A program made the position numbers and the translations under genes. The notes under the pieces were generated by a model, which saw only the letters and a list, made by a program, of their open reading frames with translations, had not been told where the DNA came from and did not search any database. Positions 8,390-17,419 of a stretch of 64,000 nt of DNA are shown piece by piece. Within the stretch, counting starts at the first letter, position 1; each line of letters starts with the position of its first letter. Source of the stretch: Pseudomonas bijieensis (lineage in GTDB: Bacteria; Pseudomonadota; Gammaproteobacteria; Pseudomonadales; Pseudomonadaceae); assembly GCF_013347965.1 (NCBI RefSeq), contig NZ_CP048810.1, forward strand, positions 186,001-250,000. The letters run 5' to 3'.

Positions 8390-10744
8390 ATGCCGGTCCA
8401 ACGGTCGAATATACTGAGGTCGGCCACTGATATTGCCCATTCTGCAAACTCTGTTTCAGTTACCACGAACAGCCTGTTTCGGCGCGGGTTTGACCAAGCC
8501 AAAGAAATTTACATTTTATTTCCGCTGCTGGCGGTTTTCCTGTTGCTGAGCATCTGGGCGGCCACCTTGTACCTGATCAAGGTCGAACAGGTGCGCGCGC
8601 AGCAGAGCGCCGCCGCGGCGAGTGTGGAAATCGCGGCCACGTACGAAGCGCAAATTCTGCGGGCCGTGCGTGAAATCGATCAGACCCTCAAGCTCGTCAA
8701 ATACACCTACGAGTCCGAAGGGGAACAAAACCCGCTGCCCAAACTCAAGGCGCGGGCGTTGTTGCCGCCGCCTTTCCTGTTTGACGTCAGCGTGGTTGAT
8801 GCTGACGGCATGGTCGTCGCGAGTACGCAGCCGAGCGAGGCTGGAAGCAGGGTCGCTCAGGATGAGCTGCAAACGTTGAGGCGTGACAATGTATTGTCGA
8901 TCAGTCGCCCCTGGAAAAATCCTGTAACGGGGGAATGGAAGCTGCGCTTCAGTCGGCGGCTGAATTCGGCGGACGGCGCGTTCTCCGGGATCGCGATGGT
9001 CGAGGTCGATGCGGCTTATTTCGTCAGTAGCTACGATGCCTCGAAACTCGGCAATCAGGGCACACTCGGGCTCCTCGGAACCGATGGCATCTTCCGGGTA
9101 TGGCGCACCGGGGAGGTGGTATTGGCCGGTGACGCGGTCGACTACACGGCAGTGGTGCCGGACAATGAAACCACCGAGGCGGTGCTCGCGATCAATGGAT
9201 GGGACGGCGTACGGCGCTACACCAGTGCCCGCCAACTCTACGATTATCCGCTGGCGATAATTGTCGGGTTATCCGAGGAGGAGCAACTGTCGGCGGTGAA
9301 TCGACAAGCACACACCTATCTGTGGAGGGCGGCGGGCGCAAGCCTGTTGCTGGTATTGTTGGTGAGTCTGTTGAGCCGGATGAGCTGGCAACTGGTGCAA
9401 AGCCGTTTGCGAGCCGCCGAAGCGAAAATAGCCTACGCCGAACGCGTCGAGTACCTCGCTTATCACGACGGCTTGACGTCGCTGCCCAATCGCAGTCTGT
9501 TCAGTAAGATGTTGAGTCAGAGTATCAGCGAGGCAAGCCGTTATCATCGGCAACTGGCGGTGCTTTTCCTTGACCTCGACCGTTTCAAGCACATCAATGA
9601 CACGCTTGGGCATGATGCCGGCGACCAGTTGCTGCAAGAAGTCGCACAGCGAATCACGGCCTGTCTGCGCGCCAGCGATACCGTCGCCCGACTGGGCGGC
9701 GACGAATTCGTGATATTGCTGCCAGAGCTGTCCGAGGACAAATACGTGGCGATCACCGCCCAGAAAGTCCTGTCCACCATTGCCCGGCCTTTTAACCTCC
9801 AGGACCATGAGTTCCGTGTGACCGCCAGTATCGGTATCAGTGTCTTTCCGCAGGATGGCCTGGATGAGCAGACACTCAAGAAAAATGCCGATATCGCGAT
9901 GTATCAGGCCAAGCAACAAGGCAAGAACAATTTCCAATTCTATTCCGAGAAGCTGAACGCGGATTCACTGGAACGACTGACACTGGAACTGAGCTTGCGC
10001 CATGCCCTGGAGCGCCAGGAGTTCCAGCTGCACTATCAGGCCAAGCGAGATATTCGCAGCGGCCAGATCACCGGCATGGAAGCGCTCTTGCGCTGGGATC
10101 ACCCCGACCTGGGCATCGTCGCGCCGATGCAGTTCATTCCGATTGCCGAAGAGACCGGTTTGATCGTGCCGATCGGCAAATGGGTACTCAAGACCGCTTG
10201 CCTGCAAAACGTTGCCTGGCAGCAACAAGGCCTGCCGCATCTGGGGATGGCCGTGAACCTGACGGCGCGCCAGTTTGCCGATGAGAATCTACTCACGGAC
10301 CTCGCTGCGATACTGGCTGAAACCGGTATGGAGGCGAGTCTGCTGGAACTCGAAATCGCCGAAAGCCTGCTCATGCAGGATGTCAAAAGAGCGTTGAGTG
10401 TGTTGACCGGACTTAAACGCCTGAAGATTCGGATCGCCATTGATGATTTCGGTATCGGCTATTCTTCGCTCTCTGCCCTCAAGCAATTTCCGCTCGACTC
10501 CATCAAGATCGATCGCTCATTCATCTGTGATGTCACCAGTGTGTCGGAAGACAAAGCCTTGACCGAGGCCATTATCGCAATGGGTAGAACCCTCAGTTTG
10601 ACCGTGGTTGCCCAAGGTGTGGAAACCAAGGAACAGGCCGATTTCCTACGGGAAAATGCCTGCGACGAATTTCAGGGTTTTTACTTTAACCGGCCGGTGC
10701 CCGCCGATCAGTTCACGATGTTGCTACAAGCACAGCCGGGATAG
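8390..10744 (+). CDS. Membrane sensor with GGDEF and EAL domains
   Basis: A 784-aa cyclic di-GMP enzyme. A membrane segment (approximate residues 37-58) is followed by a periplasmic Cache-like sensor (60-315), a second membrane segment (about 318-338), then GGDEF (360-520) and EAL (530-780). GGDEF is intact with an RxxD site (RASD) before it. The EAL domain keeps EALLRW, DDFGIGYSSL and KIDRSF, so both synthesis and breakdown of c-di-GMP are possible. ATG 8390 is preferred (AGGGAG 7 bases upstream) over GTG 8366. Its N-terminal half and leader are close copies of those of the histidine kinase at 12550-14412. It converges on the binding-protein gene, 34 bases away. Confidence 0.9.
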   Translation: MPVQRSNILRSATDIAHSANSVSVTTNSLFRRGFDQAKEIYILFPLLAVFLLLSIWAATLYLIKVEQVRAQQSAAAASVEIAATYEAQILRAVREIDQTLKLVKYTYESEGEQNPLPKLKARALLPPPFLFDVSVVDADGMVVASTQPSEAGSRVAQDELQTLRRDNVLSISRPWKNPVTGEWKLRFSRRLNSADGAFSGIAMVEVDAAYFVSSYDASKLGNQGTLGLLGTDGIFRVWRTGEVVLAGDAVDYTAVVPDNETTEAVLAINGWDGVRRYTSARQLYDYPLAIIVGLSEEEQLSAVNRQAHTYLWRAAGASLLLVLLVSLLSRMSWQLVQSRLRAAEAKIAYAERVEYLAYHDGLTSLPNRSLFSKMLSQSISEASRYHRQLAVLFLDLDRFKHINDTLGHDAGDQLLQEVAQRITACLRASDTVARLGGDEFVILLPELSEDKYVAITAQKVLSTIARPFNLQDHEFRVTASIGISVFPQDGLDEQTLKKNADIAMYQAKQQGKNNFQFYSEKLNADSLERLTLELSLRHALERQEFQLHYQAKRDIRSGQITGMEALLRWDHPDLGIVAPMQFIPIAEETGLIVPIGKWVLKTACLQNVAWQQQGLPHLGMAVNLTARQFADENLLTDLAAILAETGMEASLLELEIAESLLMQDVKRALSVLTGLKRLKIRIAIDDFGIGYSSLSALKQFPLDSIKIDRSFICDVTSVSEDKALTEAIIAMGRTLSLTVVAQGVETKEQADFLRENACDEFQGFYFNRPVPADQFTMLLQAQPG

Positions 10745-10778
10745 GCAAGAGGCTCGACAGCTTGAGCCACGATGATGC

Positions 10779-11228
10779 TCATTGCGCCTCGATCGGCAGT
10801 GCCCTGACGCTGCCGTCCACCTCCCGAGCGTCGATATAGCCAATGGTGTCGGGATTCTCGGCAACACGTTTCTTGACTTCTGCGCTGCTTGAAACCGCCT
10901 GCGGCGGTTGGCCCCGACCGGTAAAGATGATCTTTGACCAATGGGCCTTGAGCTGGGACGCGGACTTGCCGGTGAACGTTGTGTAGAACTCATCGCGGGT
11001 CGGTGAGTCTTCTGTCTGGTCAATGGGAGTCGCCTGTCCACCGCCGGGAAAACGACTGGTCTTGCCCAGAAAAATATCCGCCACCTGATTGCGCGCGAGC
11101 GTCTTCACTGGGCTCGACGTAGCGACGACCACCACCACGTCGGCCTTGACGGCAGCGCTGGCGGCGCACAGGGCGAGCCCCGCCACAGCGATTCCGATGC
11201 GTCTCACAACCCACATGGCCTGCTCCAT
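10779..11228 (-). CDS. Small phosphate-type periplasmic substrate-binding protein
   Basis: A 149-aa secreted protein with a signal peptide (approximate residues 6-29), followed by one lobe-like domain related to PstS/phosphate ABC binding proteins (VADIFLGKTSRFPGGGQATPIDQ, NPDTIGYIDAREVDG). It is about half the length of a true two-lobe PstS and no ABC transporter genes are nearby, so it more likely acts as a ligand sensor partner than in transport. Its ATG overlaps the porin stop by one base (TGATG), so the two are translationally coupled. It may feed ligand information to the Cache-type sensors around it; that is inference from position. Confidence 0.75.
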   Translation of the reverse strand: MEQAMWVVRRIGIAVAGLALCAASAAVKADVVVVVATSSPVKTLARNQVADIFLGKTSRFPGGGQATPIDQTEDSPTRDEFYTTFTGKSASQLKAHWSKIIFTGRGQPPQAVSSSAEVKKRVAENPDTIGYIDAREVDGSVRALPIEAQ

Positions 11229-12460
11229 CAGAAGACAAAATCAACAGCTAGGCTGATGACGTTGAGCGAGCCCCCCGACGTGAAGTCCGGTTGGGGATTG
11301 ATCAACGGACCGACCGAGTTGCCCTTGAAGCGTGTGTGATCGAATTGCACTTTGGCGTCCATGTTCTTGGTGAAGTCCCAGCGCACGCCAAGGGATAGGG
11401 TCTGCTGCCCTTCGTTCGAGCCCAGGACGGTGTTGAGGGCACCGTTGAGCTCGGCGGCAGTGCCCGCCAGGACCGGTGGCAAGGCCGATAGTGTCAGGCC
11501 CGGGCTGGAGACTTCTGTTTCGGTCTTGGAGCGCGCGTAGGTGACATAGGGGGTGAACGCTTCGATGCGGTACCCGCCGCTGATGTACCAGGCGCTGGTC
11601 CTGCCCAGGCCGGAGCGGCTGTCGAGACGGCCCCATTCACTCATGACGAACCAGTCGCCCGGATCGTAGCTGGCGCCCACGCCGAAAAAGTCGACGGGGG
11701 TGTCATCGGAGTCGTAGCGATCGGCGATGGCGATGCCTTCCGGACCGAACTCCCTGAACGTATCGAAGAGCGAGTTGAACTGCTCCAGGGTCAAGTCGGC
11801 TTTCATGTAGGTGATGCGCGCGGTGATGGCGTCGAGCTCGGTGGTGTTGGTGATCCCCCAGAAATTTCTCGTCAGCGCCTTGCCGGCCCCGTCGGGCTGG
11901 CGGCTGTCGGTCTGGCCGTAGTGAGCCTGCACGGTGTTGGTGATTTCATCGACACGAAACCGGTAGCTGCCATCGATGCCGTCGCTGCTGGAGATCGGCA
12001 TCAAGCTGTAGACCTCCATGGGCGCCCGCACCCAGGGCAGGGTGTAGCCCACTTTGCGCGTGTCGGACACCAGGAACGTCGGCAGCACGGTACGGCCAAT
12101 GCGGGCGTTGAAATCCGGTGTGAACTGGTACTTGATGTTGGCCCACTCGACGAAGGGCCGGTAGCTGTTGTCGTAACGCTGCTCGGAAATGACCTGCACC
12201 ACGGCCGAAAGCTGCGGGGTGACGGTGGCGGTCAGTTGGGCACCGATCAGGCTGTCGACGTCGGCGCTCCAGTTGCGCGAATGCCCTGCGCCATTGGGCT
12301 TGAAGATACTGGAGGTGAAATCGGCTCTTTTCTCGCTGGAATGGACGATCCCCACCGTGCCGAAACTGCTCAGCGAGAACATATCGGCCGCGTCAGCACT
12401 GGCGCCGCCGGCGTACAGCGTCACGACTACCAGGGCCATTGCGTTGGGCTTGTTCACCAT
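11228..12460 (-). CDS. Outer-membrane porin-like beta-barrel protein
   Basis: A 410-aa protein with a signal peptide (cleavage near residue 22-25). Alternating beta-strand patterns run throughout, and the C-terminus ends in VDFVF with the terminal Phe typical of outer-membrane barrels. It lies 89 bases downstream of the histidine kinase and is coupled to the small binding protein, so kinase, porin and binding protein look like one minus-strand operon. Substrate unknown. Start ATG 12460 gives the proper signal peptide, although the ribosome site is weak. Confidence 0.75.
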   Translation of the reverse strand: MVNKPNAMALVVVTLYAGGASADAADMFSLSSFGTVGIVHSSEKRADFTSSIFKPNGAGHSRNWSADVDSLIGAQLTATVTPQLSAVVQVISEQRYDNSYRPFVEWANIKYQFTPDFNARIGRTVLPTFLVSDTRKVGYTLPWVRAPMEVYSLMPISSSDGIDGSYRFRVDEITNTVQAHYGQTDSRQPDGAGKALTRNFWGITNTTELDAITARITYMKADLTLEQFNSLFDTFREFGPEGIAIADRYDSDDTPVDFFGVGASYDPGDWFVMSEWGRLDSRSGLGRTSAWYISGGYRIEAFTPYVTYARSKTETEVSSPGLTLSALPPVLAGTAAELNGALNTVLGSNEGQQTLSLGVRWDFTKNMDAKVQFDHTRFKGNSVGPLINPQPDFTSGGSLNVISLAVDFVF

Positions 12461-12549
12461 GGGCTCAAGGTGACCTCGTTGCGTGGATGACCATTAGTCT
12501 GTTCCTTGAAACGTTGGCTGAAACTGCGCACTACCACGCAGCGAAGCGT

Positions 12550-14412
12550 CTAGATCGTCAATTTGAGCGTAAAGGTCGCCCCTGTTCCCGGGCCATCGCT
12601 ATGGGCCTCCAGTGAACCGCCCATTTCCATGGCTGCCAGGGCGCAGCTGTGCAGACCAAAGCCATGGCCGTCCTTGCGCGTGGTAAAGCCATGGGCAAAG
12701 ATCCGTGTCAGGTTCTCGGGCGCGATGCCTTCGCCGTTGTCGATGACCTTGATCACCAGGGTGTCTTCTTGGGGGATCTCGCTCTGGAGGATGATTTGAG
12801 GGGCAGACTCCGGCCGGTCATCCATGGCCCTGCTGGCGTTCTTTATCAGGTTGATCAGGATCAGCAGCACCCGGTGCTTGTCCAGTTGCAGCAAGGGTGT
12901 TTCGGTCAGGTTGCGCACCACGGTGATTCGATGCGCCGCGATGATGCCGGCGTTCATGCGCAGGGCATCCTCGATCAGTTCCTTTATCTGCACGGTTTCG
13001 GCAAGGCTGGAGGTGCCTGCATATGATTGCTGGGCGGCGACGATCTCCTTGATGTGATCAACGCTTTTGCTCAGTTGGCCGAGTTCTTCGGTCATGCTCT
13101 GTTGTTCGAGCGCCAGCGCGTCCACCAGTTGGTTCAGGTAGCTGGGCAGAAGCTTGCCTTTTTCGTCGTGGGAGATGAAATCCCCAAGGTCCTCGGCATG
13201 CTCGTTCATCATTTGTACCGCCTTGCCAAGCCCCAAGGCCTTGCTGGTGCGCAGCTTGCGGGTGACCAGGTCGGCGGAGATATTCACGCTATTGAGTACA
13301 TTACCTACGTTGTGCAGGACGTTGGTGGCGATTTCGGCCATGCCGGCCTGGCGTGCGGCCGCGGCCAGTTGAGTCTGGGCTTCGGCGGCGCGCAAACGGC
13401 TTTGTGCCAGTTGCCAGCTCATCCGGGCGAGCAAGCCCACCAACAGCACCAGTACCAGGCTGCCGCCCGCGGCGCGCCAGAGATAGGTTCGCGCTTGCTG
13501 GTTCACCGCGGCCAATTGTTCCTCCTCGGACAACCCCACGATCACCGCCAGCGGCAAGTCATAGAGCTGACGGGCACTGGTGTAGCGGCGTACCCCGTCC
13601 CAGCCATTGACCGAGAGCACCGCCTCGGTGTTTTCAGTGTCCGGCACCACGGCGGCGTAGTCGACTGTATCACCGGCCAGTACCGTTTCCCCGGTGCGCC
13701 GCACGCGAAAGATGCCGTCGGTGCCCAGGAGTCCGAGCGCACCCTGGTCGCCGAGTTTCGAGGCGTCGTAGCTGCTGACGAAATAGGCGGCATCGACCTC
13801 GACCCTGGCGATCCCGGAAAGCCCGCCATCCGCCGCGTTGAGTCGCCGGCTGAAGCGCAAGCGCCATTCTCCGGTGACAGGGCTTTTCCATGGGTGACTG
13901 ATGGACAGTGAGTCGCTGTGCCGCAGCGTTTGCTGCTCATCCGGGTCAGCGATGTTTTCCCGGTCGTTGACCCGGCTGCTTGCCACGAGCCTGCCATCCG
14001 GATTGACCACGCTGACGTCAAACACCAAGGCCGGCGGCAGCAAGGCCCGTTCCTGGAGGCGGCGCAGGGGATTAGGTTCACCCTCGGCTTCGTAGGTGTA
14101 TTTGACCAGTTTGAGGGTTTGATCGATTTCGTGAATGGCGCGCAACATTTGCGCTTCGTAGGTGGCGCCCATCTCCAGGCTTGCCGTCGCCGCGCTCTGC
14201 TGTGCGCGGATATGTTCGACCTTGATCAGATACAGTGTCGCGATCCAGATGGCCAGCAACAGAAGCGCAGCCAGCAACGGGAACAGAATGTAGGCTTCCT
14301 TGGCCTGGTCGAAGCCGCGCCGAAACACGCCGGATTCGGTAGCGCCATCGGCCTGCGCGCGATGGACAGTGCCAGGGGCCAACCTCAGTGTCTCAGGCCG
14401 CTGGATCGGCAT
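12550..14412 (-). CDS. Membrane sensor histidine kinase
   Basis: A 620-aa kinase from ATG 14412 (AGGGAG 7 bases upstream). Membrane segments lie near residues 38-58 and 318-338, flanking a periplasmic Cache-like sensor. The cytoplasmic part has a phospho-acceptor region with NVLHNVGNVLNS (near residue 375) and an HATPase domain with N-box (NLIKNASRA), DNGEGI and GHGFGLH. No receiver domain is fused and no dedicated response regulator lies beside it. The sensor half is a paralogue of that in the GGDEF-EAL protein at 8390-10744. It heads the porin/binding-protein operon. Confidence 0.88.
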   Translation of the reverse strand: MPIQRPETLRLAPGTVHRAQADGATESGVFRRGFDQAKEAYILFPLLAALLLLAIWIATLYLIKVEHIRAQQSAATASLEMGATYEAQMLRAIHEIDQTLKLVKYTYEAEGEPNPLRRLQERALLPPALVFDVSVVNPDGRLVASSRVNDRENIADPDEQQTLRHSDSLSISHPWKSPVTGEWRLRFSRRLNAADGGLSGIARVEVDAAYFVSSYDASKLGDQGALGLLGTDGIFRVRRTGETVLAGDTVDYAAVVPDTENTEAVLSVNGWDGVRRYTSARQLYDLPLAVIVGLSEEEQLAAVNQQARTYLWRAAGGSLVLVLLVGLLARMSWQLAQSRLRAAEAQTQLAAAARQAGMAEIATNVLHNVGNVLNSVNISADLVTRKLRTSKALGLGKAVQMMNEHAEDLGDFISHDEKGKLLPSYLNQLVDALALEQQSMTEELGQLSKSVDHIKEIVAAQQSYAGTSSLAETVQIKELIEDALRMNAGIIAAHRITVVRNLTETPLLQLDKHRVLLILINLIKNASRAMDDRPESAPQIILQSEIPQEDTLVIKVIDNGEGIAPENLTRIFAHGFTTRKDGHGFGLHSCALAAMEMGGSLEAHSDGPGTGATFTLKLTI

Positions 14413-14550
14413 GATGTGCTCCCTGCATTGTTCACTACCGAAGGCTGGTGGGCCCGACACGGTTACGGCTCGAGGGGGTGTTGCTCCTGAGGGCCCGAGC
14501 GAAATCTTGGATCTGTCAGCAACTATAGACCACAAACTCTGCATGCCAAT
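14413..14550 (-). promoter_or_regulatory. Leader of the kinase gene, duplicated in front of the GGDEF-EAL gene
   Basis: Read on the minus strand, this leader matches the leader before the GGDEF-EAL gene (about 8255-8389). Shared blocks include TTTGTNGTCTATAGTT, CAGGAGCAA, GAGCCGTAACCG and ATGCAGGGAGCACA. The two genes therefore probably share promoter and leader control inherited from one duplication. Confidence 0.6.
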
Positions 14551-14590
14551 GTGCGAAGAGGGTTTCGATTGACTGGGGCACGGAGGATTT

Positions 14591-14620
14591 TGTGGCGAGG
14601 GGATAAATCCCCTCGCCACA
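14591..14620. repeat. Perfect REP-like palindrome
   Basis: Twelve-base arms (TGTGGCGAGGGG and its complement) around an ATAAAT loop, lying 28 bases after the stop of the SbmA-like transporter gene. It belongs to the same GTGGCGAGGG repeat family as the element near 2774 and may act as a 3'-end structure for the transporter mRNA. Confidence 0.75.
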
Positions 14621-14647
14621 AGAGGTTCAGCGTTTGTCCTGGCGGAC

Positions 14648-16351
14648 TCACACTGCTTGCTTGACCCTTCGATGCACCCACTGCGCCTCGTCCCGCAATT
14701 CAAGGACTTGCCAATGGAAGTGCTCCAGGGAGGCGCTGTGCCCGACGCTGATCAGGATCGTGTCCGGCAGCGTCTGCTTGAGCAATTGATAGCAGCGCGC
14801 TTCGTTTGCCGCATCCAGCGCCGAGCTGCTTTCGTCGAGAAACAGCACTGTGGGACGGGCCAGCAGGGCCCTGACGAACGCACAGCGTTGCTGTTCGCCG
14901 ACGCTGAGGGTTTGCGCCCAGTCCCGTTCCTCTTCCAACTGTTCGGCCAGGTGTTGCAGGCCGACTTGCTCCATGATCTGGCGCAGCGCGCCATCCTCTT
15001 CGCGGCGGGGTGGGTTGGGGTACCAGAGTGCTTCGCGCAGGCTGCCTAATGGCAGGTAGGGTTTCTGCGAAAGTGTCAGGGCCCGCTCACGGTCGTAGCC
15101 ACTTGAGCCGCGAGCGTGATGCCAAAGCCCGGTAATCGTGCGGATCAGTGTCGATTTGCCGTAGCCGGACGGCGCACTGATCATCAGGCTGTCACCGGGC
15201 TTGAGGGAAAGGTTGAAGCCTTTGAACAATGGCCGACCGTTCGGTAGCCAGATGTCCAGGTCCTTGATGTCGAGGCCGCTGGCCTGCTGTTCGAGCCTGA
15301 CCTGGGACTTGACCTCGACGTTGTCCAGGCGCTCCTGGAAGCCAACCAGCCGGTCGATCACCGATTTCCATTCCGACAGCTCCGGGAACACGCTCACCAG
15401 GTAGGCGATGGCCGCGTGTACTTCGCCAAAGGCCGCGCTTATCTGTGTCAGACGGCCGAGGGGAAAGGCGCCGGCAAAGAACTGTGGCGCCATGATGAAC
15501 ATCGGGATGACCGTCGCGCTGCGCAAGTAGAAGGTCGAGTAGCCCATGATCAGCTTCTGCTTCTTCACCAGCGCCCAGAAGTTCTCCAGCGCTGCCTCCA
15601 GGCGTTGGTTGAAGCGTTCGTTCTCCACGACTTCGCCCCGGTATTGCGCCACCGAATCAGCGTTCTCCCGCAGGCGGATGAGCGAGAAACGAAAGTCCGC
15701 TTCACGCCGCTGCTGCATGAAATTGAGGCTGGGCAGCGCGCGACCCAGCCAGAAGGCCAGGCCGGTGCCCAGTAGCGCATACAGCAGGGCGATCCACACC
15801 AGCAGTCCCGGAATGACCACCGACTGGTCGTTGAGCGGCACGCTGACGAGGCTGGAAGCCTGCCAGAGGATATGCAGGAAGGAAAACAGCGACACCACCG
15901 ACGTCAACAACCCGAGGCTCAACTTGAGCGACTTGACGATAAACAGGTCGATGTCCTCGGCAATCCGTTGGTCGGGGTTGTCGACGTCGGTCTCGGTCAG
16001 CTTCAGCTTCTGGTAGCGCTGGCTGCCCAGCCATTGATCGAGCATGTTGCGGGTCGCCCAGCGCCGCCAGCGGATGGTCAGCTTCTGCTGGAAGTGGAAC
16101 GCGCCCACGGTAAAGGCGGCCATGCCGATCTGCAGGAGGATGAACTGCAGGCTGCCCACGATGAAACCGTGGTAGTCCAGGGCCTGCAAGGCGTTATAGA
16201 AATGCAGGTTCCAGAAGTTGGTGAGGATATTGACGCCGACCAGGCACAGGGTCATCGCCACGGTGGCGAACAGCAGCAACAGGGCCGGGTATTTCTCCTC
16301 GGATGCCCAGAAAGGCCGCGCGAGACGCCAGAAATTGCGAAGTGTGTGCAT
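14648..16351 (-). CDS. SbmA/YddA-like ABC transporter with fused ATPase
   Basis: A 567-aa half-transporter. The membrane domain (approximate residues 15-330) is of the SbmA/BacA type, followed by an ATPase (350-560) with Walker A SAPSGYGKST, signature LSVGEQQR and Walker B VLFLDESS. Relatives such as YddA and Rv1819c move peptides, cobalamin-like or other bulky hydrophilic molecules, usually inward. It is divergent from the FhuF-like reductase with a Fur-box-like sequence between them, so it is probably iron-regulated. It may handle the siderophore or its ferric form at the inner membrane, a step for which the window shows no other transporter. Direction of transport is not shown. Confidence 0.8.
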   Translation of the reverse strand: MHTLRNFWRLARPFWASEEKYPALLLLFATVAMTLCLVGVNILTNFWNLHFYNALQALDYHGFIVGSLQFILLQIGMAAFTVGAFHFQQKLTIRWRRWATRNMLDQWLGSQRYQKLKLTETDVDNPDQRIAEDIDLFIVKSLKLSLGLLTSVVSLFSFLHILWQASSLVSVPLNDQSVVIPGLLVWIALLYALLGTGLAFWLGRALPSLNFMQQRREADFRFSLIRLRENADSVAQYRGEVVENERFNQRLEAALENFWALVKKQKLIMGYSTFYLRSATVIPMFIMAPQFFAGAFPLGRLTQISAAFGEVHAAIAYLVSVFPELSEWKSVIDRLVGFQERLDNVEVKSQVRLEQQASGLDIKDLDIWLPNGRPLFKGFNLSLKPGDSLMISAPSGYGKSTLIRTITGLWHHARGSSGYDRERALTLSQKPYLPLGSLREALWYPNPPRREEDGALRQIMEQVGLQHLAEQLEEERDWAQTLSVGEQQRCAFVRALLARPTVLFLDESSSALDAANEARCYQLLKQTLPDTILISVGHSASLEHFHWQVLELRDEAQWVHRRVKQAV

Positions 16352-16413
16352 GTGGTCTTGGTGAGCCTGGTCGCTAACGACGTTGAGTTTGCAGGGGAGG
16401 GAGGATAGGATCA

Positions 16414-16432
16414 GCCAATGCTAATCGTTTGC
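16414..16432. promoter_or_regulatory. Fur-box-like sequence between transporter and reductase genes
   Basis: A 19-bp stretch, GCCAATGCTAATCGTTTGC, matches 13 of 19 positions of the Fur consensus by hand count, with the core AATGxTAATCxTT intact. It lies in the short divergent region between two genes that both make sense under iron control. Confidence 0.55.
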
Positions 16433-16550
16433 ATTAATTAGGGAAAGCCACGGGAGCCCTGTTATCGAATTTCCAGAATGGCTTCACCAGGCCTGGCCGC
16501 CGATACAGCGGGTCATCCGGCAGGAACCTGGCGATCAGCCTTGCATCGCG

Positions 16551-17240
16551 TTGAGCCAGCTTGCCGACCCTGCGGTACTGCAACCCTTGCTGATCCGGTT
16601 TGCCTTGCGTTACCCGGGGGTGAACCGCGCTGCCGTGGTTTCACAGTGGTCGATGAACTACATGAGCATTGTCCTGCCGGCCACCTTGGCCTGTGTGCTG
16701 ACGCGTGGTTGCGCGATCGAGTTCTGGGGCGAGGACGCTGTGCTGTTGCACGACGACGGCCAGCCTTCGGCGTTGGGCCTGGCCGCCGGGCTGTCGACCT
16801 TGGGCGCGGATGGCCGCGCCGTGTACTGGTCGCGGTTGGTCCATGAGCACCTGGCGCCGTTGTTCAGCACCTTGGCCGCTGCCGGTGGCCTGGCTCCGAA
16901 GATACTGTGGGGCAACTTCGTCGCCATCTGGGACGGGGCGTTCGCCAGGATGGACCCCGACCTGTCCAGGGACGGCTTCGCCGAGGCACACCAGTGGCTG
17001 GAACCGGTCACGGTCAACAACGGACGCTTGAAGTTGCGCGGCCTGCAACGCATGGTCGAATCACCGGCACCGCAGATTTGCCCATGCCTGCCCTTGCGCC
17101 GGCATTGTTGCCTGCATTACCAACTGCACGAACCGGTCGAAGGCCAACCGCCGGTACTTTGCGAATCCTGCCCCAAGCTGCACCGCCTGCCGGTGGCAGA
17201 GCAGGTGAGCTATCTGCATTACATCTATGAGGAGGGTTGA
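16551..17240 (+). CDS. FhuF-like ferric siderophore reductase (5' end uncertain)
   Basis: Releases iron by reducing the ferric siderophore in the cytoplasm through a [2Fe-2S] cluster. The family's C-terminal cysteine pattern is present: CC in RRHCCLHYQ, then CESC in the last third. From TTG 16551 the protein is 229 aa. The same frame continues upstream without stops to 16425 and reads like genuine protein from about 16461 (VIEFPEWLHQAWPPIQRV), covering the family's N-terminal region. No ATG, GTG or TTG exists there in frame, so the annotated start is probably not the true one. Divergent from the SbmA-like transporter, behind a Fur-like box. Convergent with the NRPS operon across a REP pair. 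Confidence 0.8.
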   Translation: MSQLADPAVLQPLLIRFALRYPGVNRAAVVSQWSMNYMSIVLPATLACVLTRGCAIEFWGEDAVLLHDDGQPSALGLAAGLSTLGADGRAVYWSRLVHEHLAPLFSTLAAAGGLAPKILWGNFVAIWDGAFARMDPDLSRDGFAEAHQWLEPVTVNNGRLKLRGLQRMVESPAPQICPCLPLRRHCCLHYQLHEPVEGQPPVLCESCPKLHRLPVAEQVSYLHYIYEEG

Positions 17241-17292
17241 GCGCACGTTCAATCCTTACCCTCACGTGGTTTTTCTGGCACAGCAAGTCCCT

Positions 17293-17380
17293 GTGGGAGC
17301 GAGCTTGCTCGCGATAGCGGCGGGACAGCTTGCATCAATGCTGAATATGCCGACGCCATCGCGAGCAAGCTCACTCCCAC
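17293..17380. repeat. Inverted pair of REP elements (REPIN)
   Basis: GTGGGAGCGAGCTTGCTCGC at 17293 is met by its near-complement ending at 17380 (GCGAGCAAGCTCACTCCCAC), with about 35 bases between the two arms. This is the classic Pseudomonas REP doublet. It lies between the convergent reductase and exporter genes, at the very end of the siderophore operon. Confidence 0.9.
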
Positions 17381-17419
17381 ATTTGGGCTGGGGGTTGCCC
17401 TGGAATTGTGGGCGCACTC

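Noticed and set aside
16478..16846. ATG-started frame overlapping the FhuF-like gene
   Set aside because: It is a shifted frame with Arg/Pro/Gly-rich shadow composition; the FhuF frame carries the cysteine motif and natural protein sequence.
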